A DNA stretch of 64,000 bases from Smallanthus sonchifolius (GCA_023525975.1 CM042034.1:2983501-3047500); one strand, 5' to 3'; positions 1-11,961 are shown, counted from the stretch's first letter. Made by a program: numbers and translations. The notes: generated by a model not told the origin, from the sequence alone.

Positions 1-677
1 GAACCGGTTTAACCGACTCGAACCGGTTTGGTCAAAACCGGTTAGGCCATAAACCGGTTCGGGTTAACCCTGTTTAGAAGGTGGAAAATCCCTAACTTAT
101 CAAACCGGTTACGGTTGGTTAGAAACCGGTTTGCCCTATAAACCGGTTTTAATTAAAAAAATCGAATAAATTCAAATAAATTCAATATTTTTAATAAAAA
201 TTGAAAAAAATATATATAACAAATATAAAACATAAAGTTCAACATTTATTATTATTTGGAAAGTTCAAAAATTAAAAAACATTACAAAATAAAATTATAA
301 AATTAGAAAACATTACAAATTACAATATATATTTTTATTTTTTGGATTATTCTTGTAGAGATTAGAGAGTGTAGAGAGAGGTGTGATCAACCCTAAACAC
401 CCTCACCTATTTATATTGATTTATGGGTGCAAATGGATGGCCAAAAAGGCACCAAATGGCTATAATACCGTTTTACAACGGTAACTTATTTTCCAGCGGG
501 TAAACCGGTTTGGACAAACCGGTCCTCAAGCCGATTCCTTCCTGGAAATCTTAAACCGGTTACAAACCGGTGGTTATGGGTTAATCCGAACCGGTTTTAT
601 TTAAATCGGTTTAACTTAAACCGGTTTTCCGGTTTGAATCGGATAAAAACGCAAACCGGTTTTTTTGTACACCTCTC
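1..677 (-). mobile_element. Transposase-less hAT derivative, right part (left end outside window)
   Basis: Bases 1-340 resemble the 3' end of the neighbouring hAT element (about 700-1010): AACCGGTT-rich DNA, then AT-rich sequence with a shared AACATAAAGTTCAACATTTA block. Bases 345-676 resemble that element's 5' end (about 3160-3522), including a minus-strand TATAAATAGG box at about 407-416. The transposase region between the two ends is absent, so this is an internal-deletion (non-autonomous) derivative. Its right tip reads CCGGTTTTTTTGTACACCTC, the reverse complement of a TAGAGGTG-type hAT terminus. The left tip lies off the window. Whether it ever moved by itself cannot be told. Confidence 0.75.
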
Positions 678-679
678 TA

Positions 680-890
680 GAGGTGCACAAACCGGGTTTT
701 TGGCCCGAACCGGTTTCAAACCGGCCCGGACCGGTTTGAGTTGACCAAAAGTGAAACCGGTTTTGACTAAACCGGTTCGGGTATAAACCGGTTTTCCACA
801 TGTAGAATCCCGAACCTGTTGAACCGGTTCAGTTCGGTTCTGGACCGGTTCGGGTTGGTGAACCGGTTTAAACCGGTTTTATTAAAAAAA
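680..890. repeat. Subterminal AACCGGTT palindrome cluster (3' end of hAT)
   Basis: The octamer AACCGGTT, its own reverse complement, recurs about seven times between 707 and 880, with variants such as GACCGGTT. Equivalent clusters occur at 1-160 and 480-660 (outer element) and at 3330-3510 (5' end). I count about 27 exact copies in the first 3.5 kb and none in the transposase coding part. hAT transposases are known to bind short subterminal repeats, so these are likely binding sites. Confidence 0.75.
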
Positions 891-1172
891 AATTTGTTTA
901 AATATTTAACAAATAAAAACATAAAGTTCAACATTTATTCATACCGTAGGAGTTCGGAAATCACAAAACATTACAAAATTAAACATTACAATTCGACAAA
1001 AAGAAAAATATATATATATTTTTTGTTTTTTTTAATTTTAGCCGTCATTCTCGGAGTTACTAGTGGATCCTCGTAGTCTATCATCTTCGGCGAGTTCTTC
1101 ATTTGTAAGTGGGCTCGCCAATCCTTGGTTGACCTCAGATTCGTGTATGAATTCTTCAACTTCAATTTCGTC

Positions 1173-3063
1173 TTAAAGCGAACTCCTATCTTGTCTCCTA
1201 TCTACCGCATCCAAATGGTCTTTCAAGCAAATGCACATTTCCATTGCCGCGGGGGTGAGTCTAGTTCTTCGAATAGATAAAACCCTGCCACTAAGAGAAA
1301 AAACGGATTCCGAAGCTACCGTGGAAGCTTGGACGTTTAGTAAATCACGGGCCATGGCGGAAAGGACCGGAAAAGTAGATTCGTTTCCTTTCCACCACGC
1401 CAAAATATCAAAGTCCTCAAAAACATCCGGACTCATAAATGATAAAAAGTTTGTTCCCGTATACCTTCCGAGTTCGCTACTCGGGGTGGATCCTCTAGCC
1501 CGTTTAGTAAATTCATTTCTCTTTTCGTTATACAAATTTAAGTTCACATTCCTCGAGCTACTACTTGATGCGCCCGCGCCCATCGTATCATGTGGGGTTT
1601 GTGTTGTACCATATTTATGTAAATAAATATCAAACAAATCTTGCAAACATTTGTTAAAATAAGTTTTTGTTACGGTTGAAAAATGAATATCTTCGTCATT
1701 CAAATCCAAATCGTAAGTTATTTTATCAATCAAGGTTTCAACACCGTAAACATTAATTGTAGGGTTTAATGCGGCGGCACAAGTTATAACCGGAGGCATT
1801 TCTTTAAAATATTTAACAAATTTTTATTTCATCGGTTTTATCATTCTCGTAAAAAGAGTATTTTTATTTTCAAGTTCGGCTAATTTGTTACACATTAGAA
1901 ATATTTGTTTAAGAGCTAAGGGACTTGTGGGGTAATAAACCCCGGATAAAAAAGTAGTGGCGGTTTTGAAAACTTCGAGCAATTCGGTTATATTTTCAAG
2001 AATGTCCCAACTCGTAGACGGAAAACTTTGAATTTTACGACGCGGTTTTGAGGAAAGCATATCATGAAAAATTGATAAAGTATCTTTTTGACGTATAGCA
2101 CTATGAAACATTTTATAAGTTGAATTCCATCTTGTTGAGAGGTCCCAATTGGGACCTAAGCAAATCAAACCCGTATTGTTACATAATCTAATATATTCAT
2201 GGTATCTTTTTTTACTACTACTAAAAACGTCTTTAAGCATGACTCGAAATGCATTACTTAATTCAATAACGGGTTCAACCGCAAGCCCGTCTTGCACGGC
2301 TAAGTTGATGATGTGTGCAATACATCGACTATGGAAAAAAACGCCGTTGCAAATCGGATTATATTTTAATATTAATTTTTGAACCGCATTTGTATTATTT
2401 GAGGCATTATCAAAAGATATTGAAAATAATTTATTTTGTAATTTAAATTCGGTTATTACACCATCTAAAATGTGAAATAAATTTTGACCCGTGTGCGGAT
2501 ATTCAAACATCTCAAACGCGATTGTACGTTTCATCATTTGCCACGTATTGGGATCAACCCAATGAGCGGTAACGCAAATATATGAGTCGGGAATACCATG
2601 TGGAGCCGACCAAACGTCGGTGGTTAAGTTCACACCGGTTTCCAATTTTTCAAAACCTAAAATTAATTCTTTTTTTGCTTTTTTCCACATTTTTAGACAA
2701 TCACGTCTAAGAGTACTACGGCTTACTTGATGATAACGTGGTTGAAGGGCTTCTTGAATCATCCTCGTCACGAGCGGGTTGTCGAAGTGGTTGAATGACA
2801 AACCTCTTTGAATAACTAATTTCGCCATTTGGATCGAAGTTCCAAATTCCACCCTCGCTTGTCATAGATGATTGACCCTCACCCGGAATATTCTTCAAAC
2901 TCGGACACGATTTTTCCAGATGAGTTTTTAGAGTAGAATTTGATTCCTTTTTAAAAAAACCACCATAATTTTTGCAACGAGCACGTTCCAACCCGTTAGA
3001 CAACTCACATAGATCGTAGTTTGACCAAATTGCGGGGTTCCTCGTTGTTTGTATGATTTTCAC
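1173..3063 (-). pseudogene. hAT transposase (BED finger, RNase H-like core, hATC dimerisation), broken
   Basis: The transposase of the 678-3522 element, of the plant RICESLEEPER-like type. Three reading-frame pieces follow each other on the minus strand. 3063 to about 2840 carries the BED zinc finger with C30, H48 and C53 in place. 2852-1827 is the catalytic core (e.g. TDVWSAPHGIPDSYICVTAHW-like segment, shortened here). 1799-1173 holds the hAT C-terminal dimerisation region with STVASESVFSLSGRVLS. Lesions: a one-base frame change near 2840-2852, an in-frame TAA at 1826-1824 with the frame open on both sides, and Tyr at position 33 where BED fingers have the second zinc-binding Cys. With these the protein cannot be made in full. 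The order of domains and the two terminal inverted repeats leave no doubt about the family. Confidence 0.9.
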
Positions 3064-3221
3064 AACGCTAACTTCGTTAGAGGAAACACCAAAACTTGAT
3101 TCTGCAATAGCGTTTTTTTAGAGTTTTTTTGGGCGTTTTTTGAGCGTTTTCGAGCGTTTTTTATAAACGGGAGTGTAGAGAGCGGGTTTGAGAAGTATGA
3201 TTTAACCAAAACACCCACTAC

Positions 3222-3230
3222 CTATTTATA
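3222..3230 (-). promoter_or_regulatory. Probable TATA box of the hAT transposase
   Basis: On the minus strand this reads TATAAATAG, about 160 bp upstream of the first transposase ATG at 3063. The related derivative keeps the same motif at 407-415. This position fits a plant core promoter. Transcription start is not known. Confidence 0.5.
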
Positions 3231-3329
3231 ATGTGTTTGGGTGTTAAAATGGGTGAAAAAAACGGTCAAAAACGGGTCTAACGGTCAAAAAACGGCTATA
3301 TAGCCGTTATCCCAACGGTTATATTTTGA

Positions 3330-3512
3330 AAGTTACCGTTAAACCGGTTTGACAAACCGGTTCACAAAAAACCGGTTTTATATATTTGCCTATTAAACCG
3401 GTTCATAACCGCCGGTTCATACCGGTTTGAAACCGGTTCCACTTAAACCGGTTCGTATTCGGGTCGGATTTCTTGTCGAAACCGGTTTAACTATTCCAAA
3501 CCGGTTTTTTTG
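3330..3512. repeat. Subterminal AACCGGTT palindrome cluster (5' end of hAT)
   Basis: About eight AACCGGTT copies lie between the transposase promoter and the right terminal inverted repeat. They mirror the cluster at the other end of the element. The arrangement is symmetrical in type but not in spacing. Confidence 0.75.
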
Positions 3513-3530
3513 CCCACCTCTACACCTCTC

Positions 3531-3780
3531 CCAAGTTCCCAACAACATGCATGCTAGAAGTGGGCCTAATTTATGTCTTTTTAGGCTTTTATTATAGTGG
3601 GCCAATTTAAAAAAGTCCAAAAACTAATCTAAGAAATTACTATTTTCATTATTGTCCGAGTATCTTTCATACAATGGACTTAACTAATTTTGTAACGTTT
3701 TAATGAAATTTTAAATCTGTTTTATGTCAAAAACATCACCTTTAACCAACTTTCTAACAATATAGTCTTCGAAATTTTGG
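3531..3780. other. Intergenic, nothing recognised
   Basis: AT-rich sequence that flanked the outer hAT derivative before the second insertion. No ORF, RNA or repeat structure is recognisable. Confidence 0.6.
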
Positions 3781-3788
3781 GTCGTAAA

Positions 3789-4776
3789 CAGTGGCGGATC
3801 CAGGATTTTTTGTCAGCGGGTGCATAAAATGCCTTGGTCAAAACAGGTCAAATATGTCAAAAATAAACCGGTCAAAACGGGTCAAATATACAAAAAATGG
3901 ACGGTCATGATGGGCCAAATCATGATAATATATTCGGCTAATTACTAAAAAGAAAATGTTTATCTTGATTATTTTTGCTTGTTTTTCATTAGATATGCAA
4001 TTAAAATGAGTTATATTGTTCCAACTTCTTAGATTTAATGTTGATTTTAATAATTTCCAACATCGATAGAAAAAAAGTTCATGTTAAACTCCTATAATTC
4101 TCCGTACTTCCAACAGTTAAAAATTGAAACACTTCCTGATCGCAATAAAACTATTAAAATAACTTCTCTAAATACCTAATTTAATACTTTAGGGTTATTA
4201 AAAAATTTAAACAAAAGTTACAGGTTTACTTTGTAAGTTTTAATCAATTGATAGGGAATATGTGAAATTGTAAAAAATTCTAGTATCAAACGTGATTTTC
4301 TATACTTACAAGAGAGATTTACAATAAAAAAAATACAAGAGACTACATCAATTACTTTACAAATTTAGCTATATGCATGGAAGGGAAATAAAGAAATAAT
4401 AAATATAGTTGGAACCAAATAATGGAAAGAGAGAAAATTGACCGTAATCCGGTAACTTATAACTTTTAATGTTGAAAAATTAAATCAACTCTTTGACAAA
4501 TTTGTTTTCCTTTCCTTTGTCAACATGATCTTCTCCCCCTTTATCTCTTTCATCTTCATCTTCTCCATAGAGTTTGTGTTCTCCATTAAAACTTCTTGCG
4601 AAAAATCATCAAAATCTTCGGTTTCCCTTCTTTTCCTGATCTGTTTGTCGATGTCATGGGTGCCTCTCGAGTATTTGCGAAGGTGCCTACTAAAAGAAAC
4701 CTAAAATTTTCTATTACTCAGATAAATTCCAGCGGGTGCCTCGCCCCCCGCTGAGCACAATGTGAATTCGCCCCTG
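3789..4776. mobile_element. Non-autonomous hAT element, CAGTGGCGGAT ends
   Basis: Starts CAGTGGCGGATCCAGG and ends GAATTCGCCCCTG, giving short imperfect terminal inverted repeats. It is flanked by a perfect 8-bp duplication GTCGTAAA at 3781-3788 and 4777-4784. No transposase is encoded in its 988 bp. A short degenerate GGTCAAA-rich stretch near the left end is typical of this repeat type. A second element with the same terminus lies at 14204-14954. Confidence 0.88.
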
Positions 4777-4994
4777 GTCGTAAATTAAGAAATACAAGTA
4801 ATAACCAAAGCAAAAAAAAAACGCAAACAAAATGTTACTTTGACGCTTAAGAAAATAGATCAAACGGATTGAAAGTCACCAAGTGTACTTTTATTATTAT
4901 TAGTTTTTATATAAGTAATAACCAAAGTAACCAAAATGTTACTTTGGCGCGTCATTTTATATAAAAAACAAAGCTGTGAAGTAGTTTTGATTTT

Positions 4995-5215
4995 TTTTAA
5001 TGGTAATACCTAGAAATTCTAGGATAATTGAGTTTTCCCGGGGCAACACCTACAACATCTAGGGCAGTCAACCCTAGGAGGAACCCCCCAACTGGGTAAA
5101 CCCCCTGCGTGGCCACAAATCCTTTTTTTTTGTTGTGGCCCGGATTCGAACCCAAAACCTCCACTATGAGAAGTTTTAGGGCTATTATTGAACCAAACGG
5201 CGAACGGTGAAACAT
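4995..5215 (-). mobile_element. SINE-like retroelement fragment
   Basis: On the minus strand a perfect RNA polymerase III B-box-like motif GGTTCGAATCC lies at about 5141-5152, as in tRNA-derived SINEs. It is followed by a GC-rich body containing GGGGGTTTACCCAGTTGG. The candidate A box upstream (TAGCCCTAAAAC around 5175) is weak. No tRNA cloverleaf can be drawn, so it is not a tRNA gene. Boundaries are approximate. Confidence 0.45.
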
Positions 5216-5299
5216 ATGATAAAAGTGGATATGTAAGTTTAATTAAAGTTGACGAGAAAAAAAAAGTACTTTGTGGACAAACTTTAAATAACAAAAGTT

Positions 5300-5930
5300 T
5301 TGTGCTTCATTTTAAAAAAAAAACTAATAAATTATTAAATGTATGTTATAAGTTTGATTGAAGTTGAAAGGGCTATATAATAATTTTTCAATGTTTAAAG
5401 AAAAAAAACTTTGTGACCAATATTCAAAGTGCAAAAGTTTTGAGTTTTATGATTATGTTGCAAACTATTTGTAATTATATATAATTATACTTGATCTACT
5501 GTAATTTCAAGACACTTGCATGTTATATGTTTATAATCGTTGTGACTTAGATTCTATCAAACTCTAATTTAATATGACAAATTTAGCAAAAGAACATTTT
5601 ATGAAACAAGCTTTCACTACTATGTCTAACACGTTGATTTAGTTATTTAAAATCGGCTTTAAAGCTTGAGCTAAAAAACCTCCATCATTTTATATTTTAG
5701 AATTTAGACCCAATTTTTTTTAAAGAAACAAAAATAACGTAATAGACATAATTATACTTCATTGCTATCATTGTAAAATGTTTTTCTTTATGGACTCTTA
5801 TATATGCCAAAAAGAGAACATTTTACATACATAATGAAGAACTCGAGAAAACAACCTAATCAATATACAAATTATTATCATTATAAATACGCCTTTGACG
5901 AAAAATGTTGCCAAACGATCAATTAACATC
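5300..5930. other. AT-rich intergenic and 3' flank of the sulfate transporter
   Basis: No coding potential was recognised. The first couple of hundred bases left of 5934 are presumably the 3' UTR of the SULTR gene. No clear polyadenylation signal was singled out. Confidence 0.5.
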
Positions 5931-5933
5931 CAA

Positions 5934-8900
5934 CTACACATTATTGTCATTCCGAGACTCTTTTCCTGATGACCCAGTCGAAGTCTGTTTTTCAACATTC
6001 TTGTAAGCATGAAGCATAAAGTTGCAAGCTCCAACCGCCTCTCCTACCGTTAGATATATCCATTCTTGCCTGATCACCTCTATCAACTTCCCTTTGTTCA
6101 TCTTCTTTATCACCTCTCCTCCCGGATTCGCCAAAACCAACTGCAAATAAATATCAAACTCAAATTCAATCATGTGTTGCTCAAATTTGATAATAAGTGC
6201 AAAATGTGATTTACACCTTTAACCCTCTTCTTTCCATAAGCTTTTTAACTTCTCCAAGCATTGTAATCCCGCTTGTATCAATATTTCCAACCGCTGCAAC
6301 CACCCCAATGTTATTTTTTTAATATTCAAAATTATATAAAATTTTGATTCAACCTTTGATCACTTACCACTCAATGCAAGAATGACATATTGCAAGCTAT
6401 TTTCTTCTGAACACTTCAACCTATCTTCCTCTTCATCAACCCATCTCGAAATTCTAATGAATAATAAAAAATAAAATTTTAAAAATCATAAATAAATATG
6501 ACTTTTATTACTACAAATACAATAAATTGAACAAATATACCTTTCCCTCAAGTAGCTAGAGTTAGTGAAGTAAATAGGCGCATCAATTTGAAGTATTAAG
6601 ATTCCTGGAACGCTTTTCGCGTTTTGGTATTGATCTATGCTCCTATAAATCGTGGAGTCGGGTATGTGACCTAGCGCCATTGTTTTAGGCCTAGAGACAA
6701 ACATGAGTACCCGAAGCAACGACAATGCAACCTACATTTGTCCCATTTCAAGATGAATATAATACTAAAATATTAAAAATAAAATGCGTATTAAAAAGTA
6801 TAATAGAGTAGTATACCGCGATAACTAATCCAATCTCAACACTTCCAAACACAACTCCAAAGTATGCACTCATGCATACAACAAAGTCGAATTTGTCTAG
6901 ATTCCATAGGTGAATTGCTTCTTCATAATTAATAAGACCAAGCATTGCAGATATTATAATGGAAGACAGTACGACGAGTGGCGTGTAGTGAAACAATGGC
7001 GTTAAGAATAACAATGTGATCATGACTGCGATTGCCATTACAATGTTTGATACCGCGGTTTTGCATCCAGCGTTGAAGTTTACAGCCGAACGCGAAAATG
7101 GCCCTAAATATAAAATTGAATTAACAAAATATAGAAGAAACTAATATCAAACATTTGTTTAGAAGGATATAATAGTCATTTTACATACCGGTGGTGAGAT
7201 AGCAAGAAGTGCATGAACCAGCAATGTTCATCATGCCAAAGGCAATCATCTCTTTGTTGCCATCAATGTTGTAATTCTTGAACATGGCAAAGCTTCTTCC
7301 AACAGCAATTCCTTCCTGTTTGAAATTACATTATTACCCCTTATGCTTTAACTACTTGTACCTTATGTATGTAATCTTGTACCGAAATTTTGGTTATTCA
7401 ACTTTTGATGAAAGATTCAGTGACTAAAGTATTCTTTTCGGAGTTACAACTTATAACTTATAATTTATAAAGTTATGAGGTTTTGGAAAGGACTTGTACC
7501 CAATGTATTCCGAACCGGACCGAACAACGAATCTGCTGTCTTAAAGGTCTGTTGGTCGGACCGGATTTAAAGGTACAAGTGGTGAAGCATAAAGGACAAG
7601 TAACCGTTCGGTTAAAATAAAAGGTTTAAATATATAAAATATTCATTTTGAAATACTACATTAATCAGAAAATGAGTTTTTTTAATGAGAAATACAAAAA
7701 AAGATTTGAAATTCAGTCCGACCGGTAACCGGTCGGTTAAAATAAAAGTGGTTCAACTACACACAACTTGACTGGTTATGTGTCTGATTCCCGACAGAAT
7801 ATTTGAATGTTTGTACGGAACTTTGGTTTTCCAAATTTTAATCAAACATTACTCCCGTGACTGACATTGTTTTAGGCGTTTTGTGTATTTATAATTAGTT
7901 GCAAGTGGAGAGAAAATAATTGAAGGTACAAGTGGTAAAGCAGAAAGGACAAGTGACTTACAGCGAGGGCAATGACACCCGTGACTATGCCAGTTTTGAT
8001 AGCCGTAGATAGGTACTGTGATCCAAAAGACAAGTCCATTATTGTAATTGGATTTAACCCTTTCTTCAATTCCCCAATCTGTAATTGTAATATCATTATA
8101 AATTAATTATTCATTTATATTCACAAATCATTAAAAGGTACCATCTTATAAAATCAACCCACCTTGTACTTTTACAAAAAGTACAAACTATCGAGTTTAA
8201 CTAAAAATAAGTAGATAATTGGGAGGAAGCATGCCTCAATTATTTATTCTTGAGGATTTGTGGATAAACAATTTAAATATGTTTTATGTAGATACAGAAA
8301 CTAACCACTTGAACACCGTGTTTCTCGGCGTGAGTAAGATAAACAAGAATACTTCCTAAAATCACTGATGTCAAAGGTGCCATCGCAGATATCCAAAATA
8401 GTTTTGGTCTTTTCGTGCTCTGTTCACATCAACTTTTGCATTAGCAGATGTATATTCTCATCGAATAATACACTTATATATAAAGTTTGGCATAAATAAC
8501 GAGAGTTTGAAATAGAGTGACGCAAACGATTATGCGTCTAGTATATTATTATATGACTTCTATAATGTTTACTTAAAATTTTTCTATAAGAAACAACCTA
8601 GTCTCTATATATAATCATCTCACACAATTATAGTTTCATAATTCTTTTAAGTTCACAGTCTCGAAAACAATTGATAATAGGATGATTAATTGATTATTGT
8701 AAAGAGTATGACATATATATGCATTAGATTTAAAACAAAGATTAAAATAAAGTACACTTACAACATATCTAGCAACCAAGAGGTAGAACAGGAAGCAAAC
8801 ACCCAAAACTGCACTCTCCCATCTCCACTGCAATTATTTATTAATTAACTAGGTTAAAAATCTAGATTGAATAAAGAAAATATTAAATAATTAATAATAA

Positions 8901-10323
8901 AAATTACTAATCATAAAAAAAAACATTAAATGGTTGGTAATGAACAAAAAAGTAAAAAGAAAAAAATAATTTTAGGCTCAAATAATTATGACATGTGACG
9001 CAAGAACCTTGTGGGTTTGAGAGAAGACAGATTGCAAAACGGAGACAAGGTCGGTGCCATGAGTGAAGTGTTCGAGACCCAATATTCCTTTCAGCTGCTG
9101 TAAGCAAACCACCGTCGCAGCACCGCCCATAAACCCTATGATCGTCGCGTGTGACAAGAAATCCACTATAAACCCCAGCCTGCATGGATTAATTAATTAA
9201 TTAATTAAACTATCATTATTTACCTTCATTTTTATGTTAATTAATTATTTAATTTCAGTGAGCAATTTAACCTCAAGATTCCTAAGGAAACTTGAAAAAC
9301 TCCAGCGATGAATGTCGCCGTGAAAGCTAAGTGGAGGTATAATTTCGGGTCTTCGTTGGCGTTCACCACCGCCCCTAACATGGAGCCGATTAGCAGCGAC
9401 GCCACCGCCACTGTTCCAACCGCTAAATCCTTTGAACTACCCATCATGGCATACACTAGTGGCGGAATGAAGCTCGAATCTTCAAAATTAAAAAAAAAAT
9501 TCAAGTTTCATAATTATTCAATTTAAATCAAATTAAAAATAAATTAAATAATTAAAAGATTCATGTATTATCTAACTTAACTTTACAATATTTTTAACAC
9601 TTATAAAAAAATTATAAAATATTGAAATACTTAATAAACTTATATGATTTTAAAGAAACAATTATTCAATTTAAAATAAATATAAAAATATAATCAATTA
9701 TAATAAACAAGATTCATATATATTTTATTCATCTAACTTAATTATAAATCTTTTAACATTTATAAACTCACACACTCATCTAATATACTTCTGATTCCAC
9801 TTCACAGTCCACAGCGTGACTCAAACCCTGGATCATTAGGAGAGTATGCACCATTTTACACACCAATATACCATTAAGTGATAATATAACGAGACACTCT
9901 TTGTAACTATTCTATAAATTTACCGCTATTAAAACCGCTCGTGTTTATTTGAAGATAGAAAAAGTGCGGAGAATCGAGCTTACACAGGCCGAGAATCGGC
10001 GGGAGATTAGCGAGTTTAGCGTAGCTAATCCCTTGAGGAATTGCTAAACTTGCAATGGTGATACCGGCAATTATGTCCGACTTAAAGAAACTTAAATTAT
10101 AACTAGCCGCCCACTCGAAAAATGGGAACACATACTGTACTCCAAGTATGAACCTGCGTGCCGGAGGCTGGCCTTTGAACTGCCGGAGTGGGTCATCGGG
10201 GAACAACGTTTCTTTGACGGCGTTCTTCAAAGATCTTATAAACGGTTGGGGTGGCGGAATGGCAACTTTGTGTGCTGGTTGTTCGAATTTTGATGTTGGG
10301 TGATCGTAATCTCCGGTACCCAT
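5934..10323 (-). CDS. SULTR3;1: Sulfate transporter, SULTR3;1-like (SulP/SLC26 family), 12 exons, complete
   Basis: Proton-coupled anion transporter with a SulP membrane domain and a C-terminal STAS domain. Exons: 10323-9984, 9479-9272, 9179-9008, 8827-8762, 8419-8306, 8078-7962, 7315-7189, 7103-6817, 6731-6541, 6453-6368, 6293-6217, 6140-5934. All introns are GT-AG and phases agree, giving 1992 nt and 663 residues (Arabidopsis SULTR3;1 is about 658). The start is the family's MGTxDY N-terminus. Exon 1 carries the family-typical AIPQGISYAKLANLPP helix and exon 2 GSSKDLAVGTVAVASLL. Exons 9-12 encode the STAS domain with AVGNIDTSGI. Group 3 SULTRs have been placed in the chloroplast envelope; for this protein that is inference. 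No frameshift or stop was seen. The intron at 7316-7961 holds an inserted repeat. Assignment to subgroup 3;1 rests on recalled similarity and could be another group 3 member. Confidence 0.95.
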
Positions 10324-10413
10324 TTTGCTTGTACGGTGGCTGGTGGTTGAGAAGGCGGTGGAATGAGGCGGTCGGGGTAAGAGTGTGGAGGAGATAGGCG
10401 GAGATGGAGTAGG

Positions 10414-10421
10414 TTTATATA
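10414..10421 (-). promoter_or_regulatory. Probable TATA box of the sulfate transporter
   Basis: The minus strand reads TATATAAA about 91 bp upstream of the ATG at 10323, a usual distance for a plant gene with a short leader. No sulfur-response element was confidently identified. Confidence 0.5.
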
Positions 10422-10449
10422 TTGGTTTTTGAGTGGGGGGAGTGGGGTC

Positions 10450-11465
10450 ATAACCGTAATGTTACTATTAGGATTGTGACACGTTTTGAATCTTGAAATG
10501 GAGACGACAATTTTTATGTTTTTAAAACCAAGTATTGAACTAAAGGTCTATGTAGTTAGTTTACTAAATTGAATAACATAATATTAGTTTTAAAAATATA
10601 AAACATAACAAAACAGAAAGAAGACAAAGTTTAGTGTATGTATTAATTACACAATTTTTTAAATATCTAACTCATACATTTTTAATTTATTTATAAATTT
10701 AAATCAATGTTTAGCATGAGACTAAACGTTCAACCACCTGACGAAGAGCGACGGTACATAAACACTGTTATATTTATATTATTGATAGATAGTTTGGGTT
10801 CGTGAGATTAATCAAGCTTAGTGTGAAAGTTCACGTGTGAGAACGTCTGTTAGAAAAAAAGTTTTAATTTAAACTTAAGTTTAGCTCGAACTCGTTTAAT
10901 CGTATCTCAGTTTAAGGTTTTAGGCTTTTAGCGGACCTATATTTATGTTTAATTAATTCATAAGTGTTTTTGAATTATTTACCCCTATACCAATGGTCAG
11001 TGGACCATGGTATTGAACACAAGTTCTTGAACCTATTAGACTGGCAAGTTTGTAGTTTCTATGGTTACGCCTATAATTTCGTGAAATTTACATTGCATTT
11101 TGTTTCTTAACTACGTAGTAAAATATATTTTTTCAACCTTTTTACTTTTGTTATTTTATTTATCTATTTTTTTGTTTCGCAACTTTTTAAATATATTTAA
11201 TTTCATTTATCTATTTAGTTTCTTTACTAAATTAATACATATTTTTATTTGTAGATTAGTTTATGGTATATTTATGTATTAATTTCTAAATTCTTCACAT
11301 TATTTTGTTATATATACTGTATTTATGTCTATATATAAATTGATATATAAAGTTTTGGCACCGTACCTTATAATAAGTTAGATGTGTTGTTATAATATGA
11401 AAAGAGTGGTTACATTAATAAGTTCTACGAAAAAATATATGTATCGTTGTAATGAAAACTCATAA
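10450..11465. other. Intergenic, AT-rich, nothing recognised
   Basis: This is the upstream region of the sulfate transporter. ORFs such as the T-rich one around 11100 are low-complexity by-products. No repeat boundaries were seen before the MITE at 11469. Confidence 0.5.
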
Positions 11466-11468
11466 TTA

Positions 11469-11834
11469 GAGTATGGGGAATACTCTCACATTAGAGAGCC
11501 AGGTGACATGGGAGAGCCAAGTGAGAGTACATTTTCTGTCACATGGTCACCACATCAGCGTGATAAGTTCATCACTTAAGTCTCACTTGGCAAGTGACAT
11601 ACCTAAGTGAGTGAAATACCATATATTTGACCATGGGAGACCCACCTAACCCCCACACCCACAATGGAGGACCCGTCCAACACCCACAAATTTTTCCCTT
11701 TCTCCCGTGAAGCCACTCACACAGACTCTCTCACCTCCCCCCCCCCCTCACGCCATAGGGGAGCGATGTTTCATATATGCTGATGGCGTGAAATCCCTCA
11801 CGGGTACCCTTCCGTAAGAGAATACCACATACCC
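11469..11834. mobile_element. Tourist-like (PIF/Harbinger) MITE with TTA duplication
   Basis: Left end GAGTATGGGGAATACTCTC and right end, reversed, GGGTATGTGGTATTCTCTTA form imperfect terminal inverted repeats. The element is flanked by TTA at 11466-11468 and 11835-11837, the 3-bp target of PIF/Harbinger elements. It is 366 bp, encodes nothing, and is GC-richer than its surroundings, with a C-tract near 11745. Confidence 0.72.
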
Positions 11835-11961
11835 TTAAAGAAGATAACATCAGAAATAGTTCATCAAGACTCGCAATGAAAAATAACAAAATGCATCGTC
11901 TCACCACTAATCAAAATTCACTAAAAAAAATCAAAATTAAAAAGGTGGAGACATCGTCGTA

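Larger units (their letters stand above)
678..3522 (-). mobile_element. hAT transposon, structurally complete, with 8-bp TSD
   Basis: The element starts TAGAGGTGCACAAACCGGG and ends CCGGTTTTTTTGCCCACCTC followed by TA. These are imperfect terminal inverted repeats of the TAGAGGTG(G/C) hAT type. The same 8 bases, CACCTCTC, flank it at 670-677 and 3523-3530, the target-site duplication length expected of hAT. Both ends are packed with the palindrome AACCGGTT. The transposase is read from the right end leftwards (1173-3063) and is broken, so this copy is probably no longer autonomous. Total length is 2845 bp. Confidence 0.93.
670..3530. repeat. 8-bp target-site duplication CACCTCTC around the hAT element
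   Basis: CACCTCTC is present at 670-677 and again at 3523-3530, directly abutting the terminal inverted repeats. The target itself is the outermost tip of the older hAT derivative, because CACCTCT is the inverse of AGAGGTG. The duplication is perfect, so the insertion boundaries are certain. Confidence 0.9.

Noticed and set aside
1231..1626. 131-codon plus-strand ORF
   Set aside because: Antisense shadow of the hAT C-terminal transposase region.
5137..5155. tRNA gene suggested by the GGTTCGAATCC motif
   Set aside because: Only the B-box-like part fits. No acceptor stem, D arm or anticodon arm can be built, so it was called SINE-like instead.
7380..7960. Extra exon in the SULTR intron suggested by the repeated GGTACAAGTGGT segment
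   Set aside because: Exons 6 and 7 join in frame with a conserved sequence; the repeated segment is an intronic duplication or insertion.
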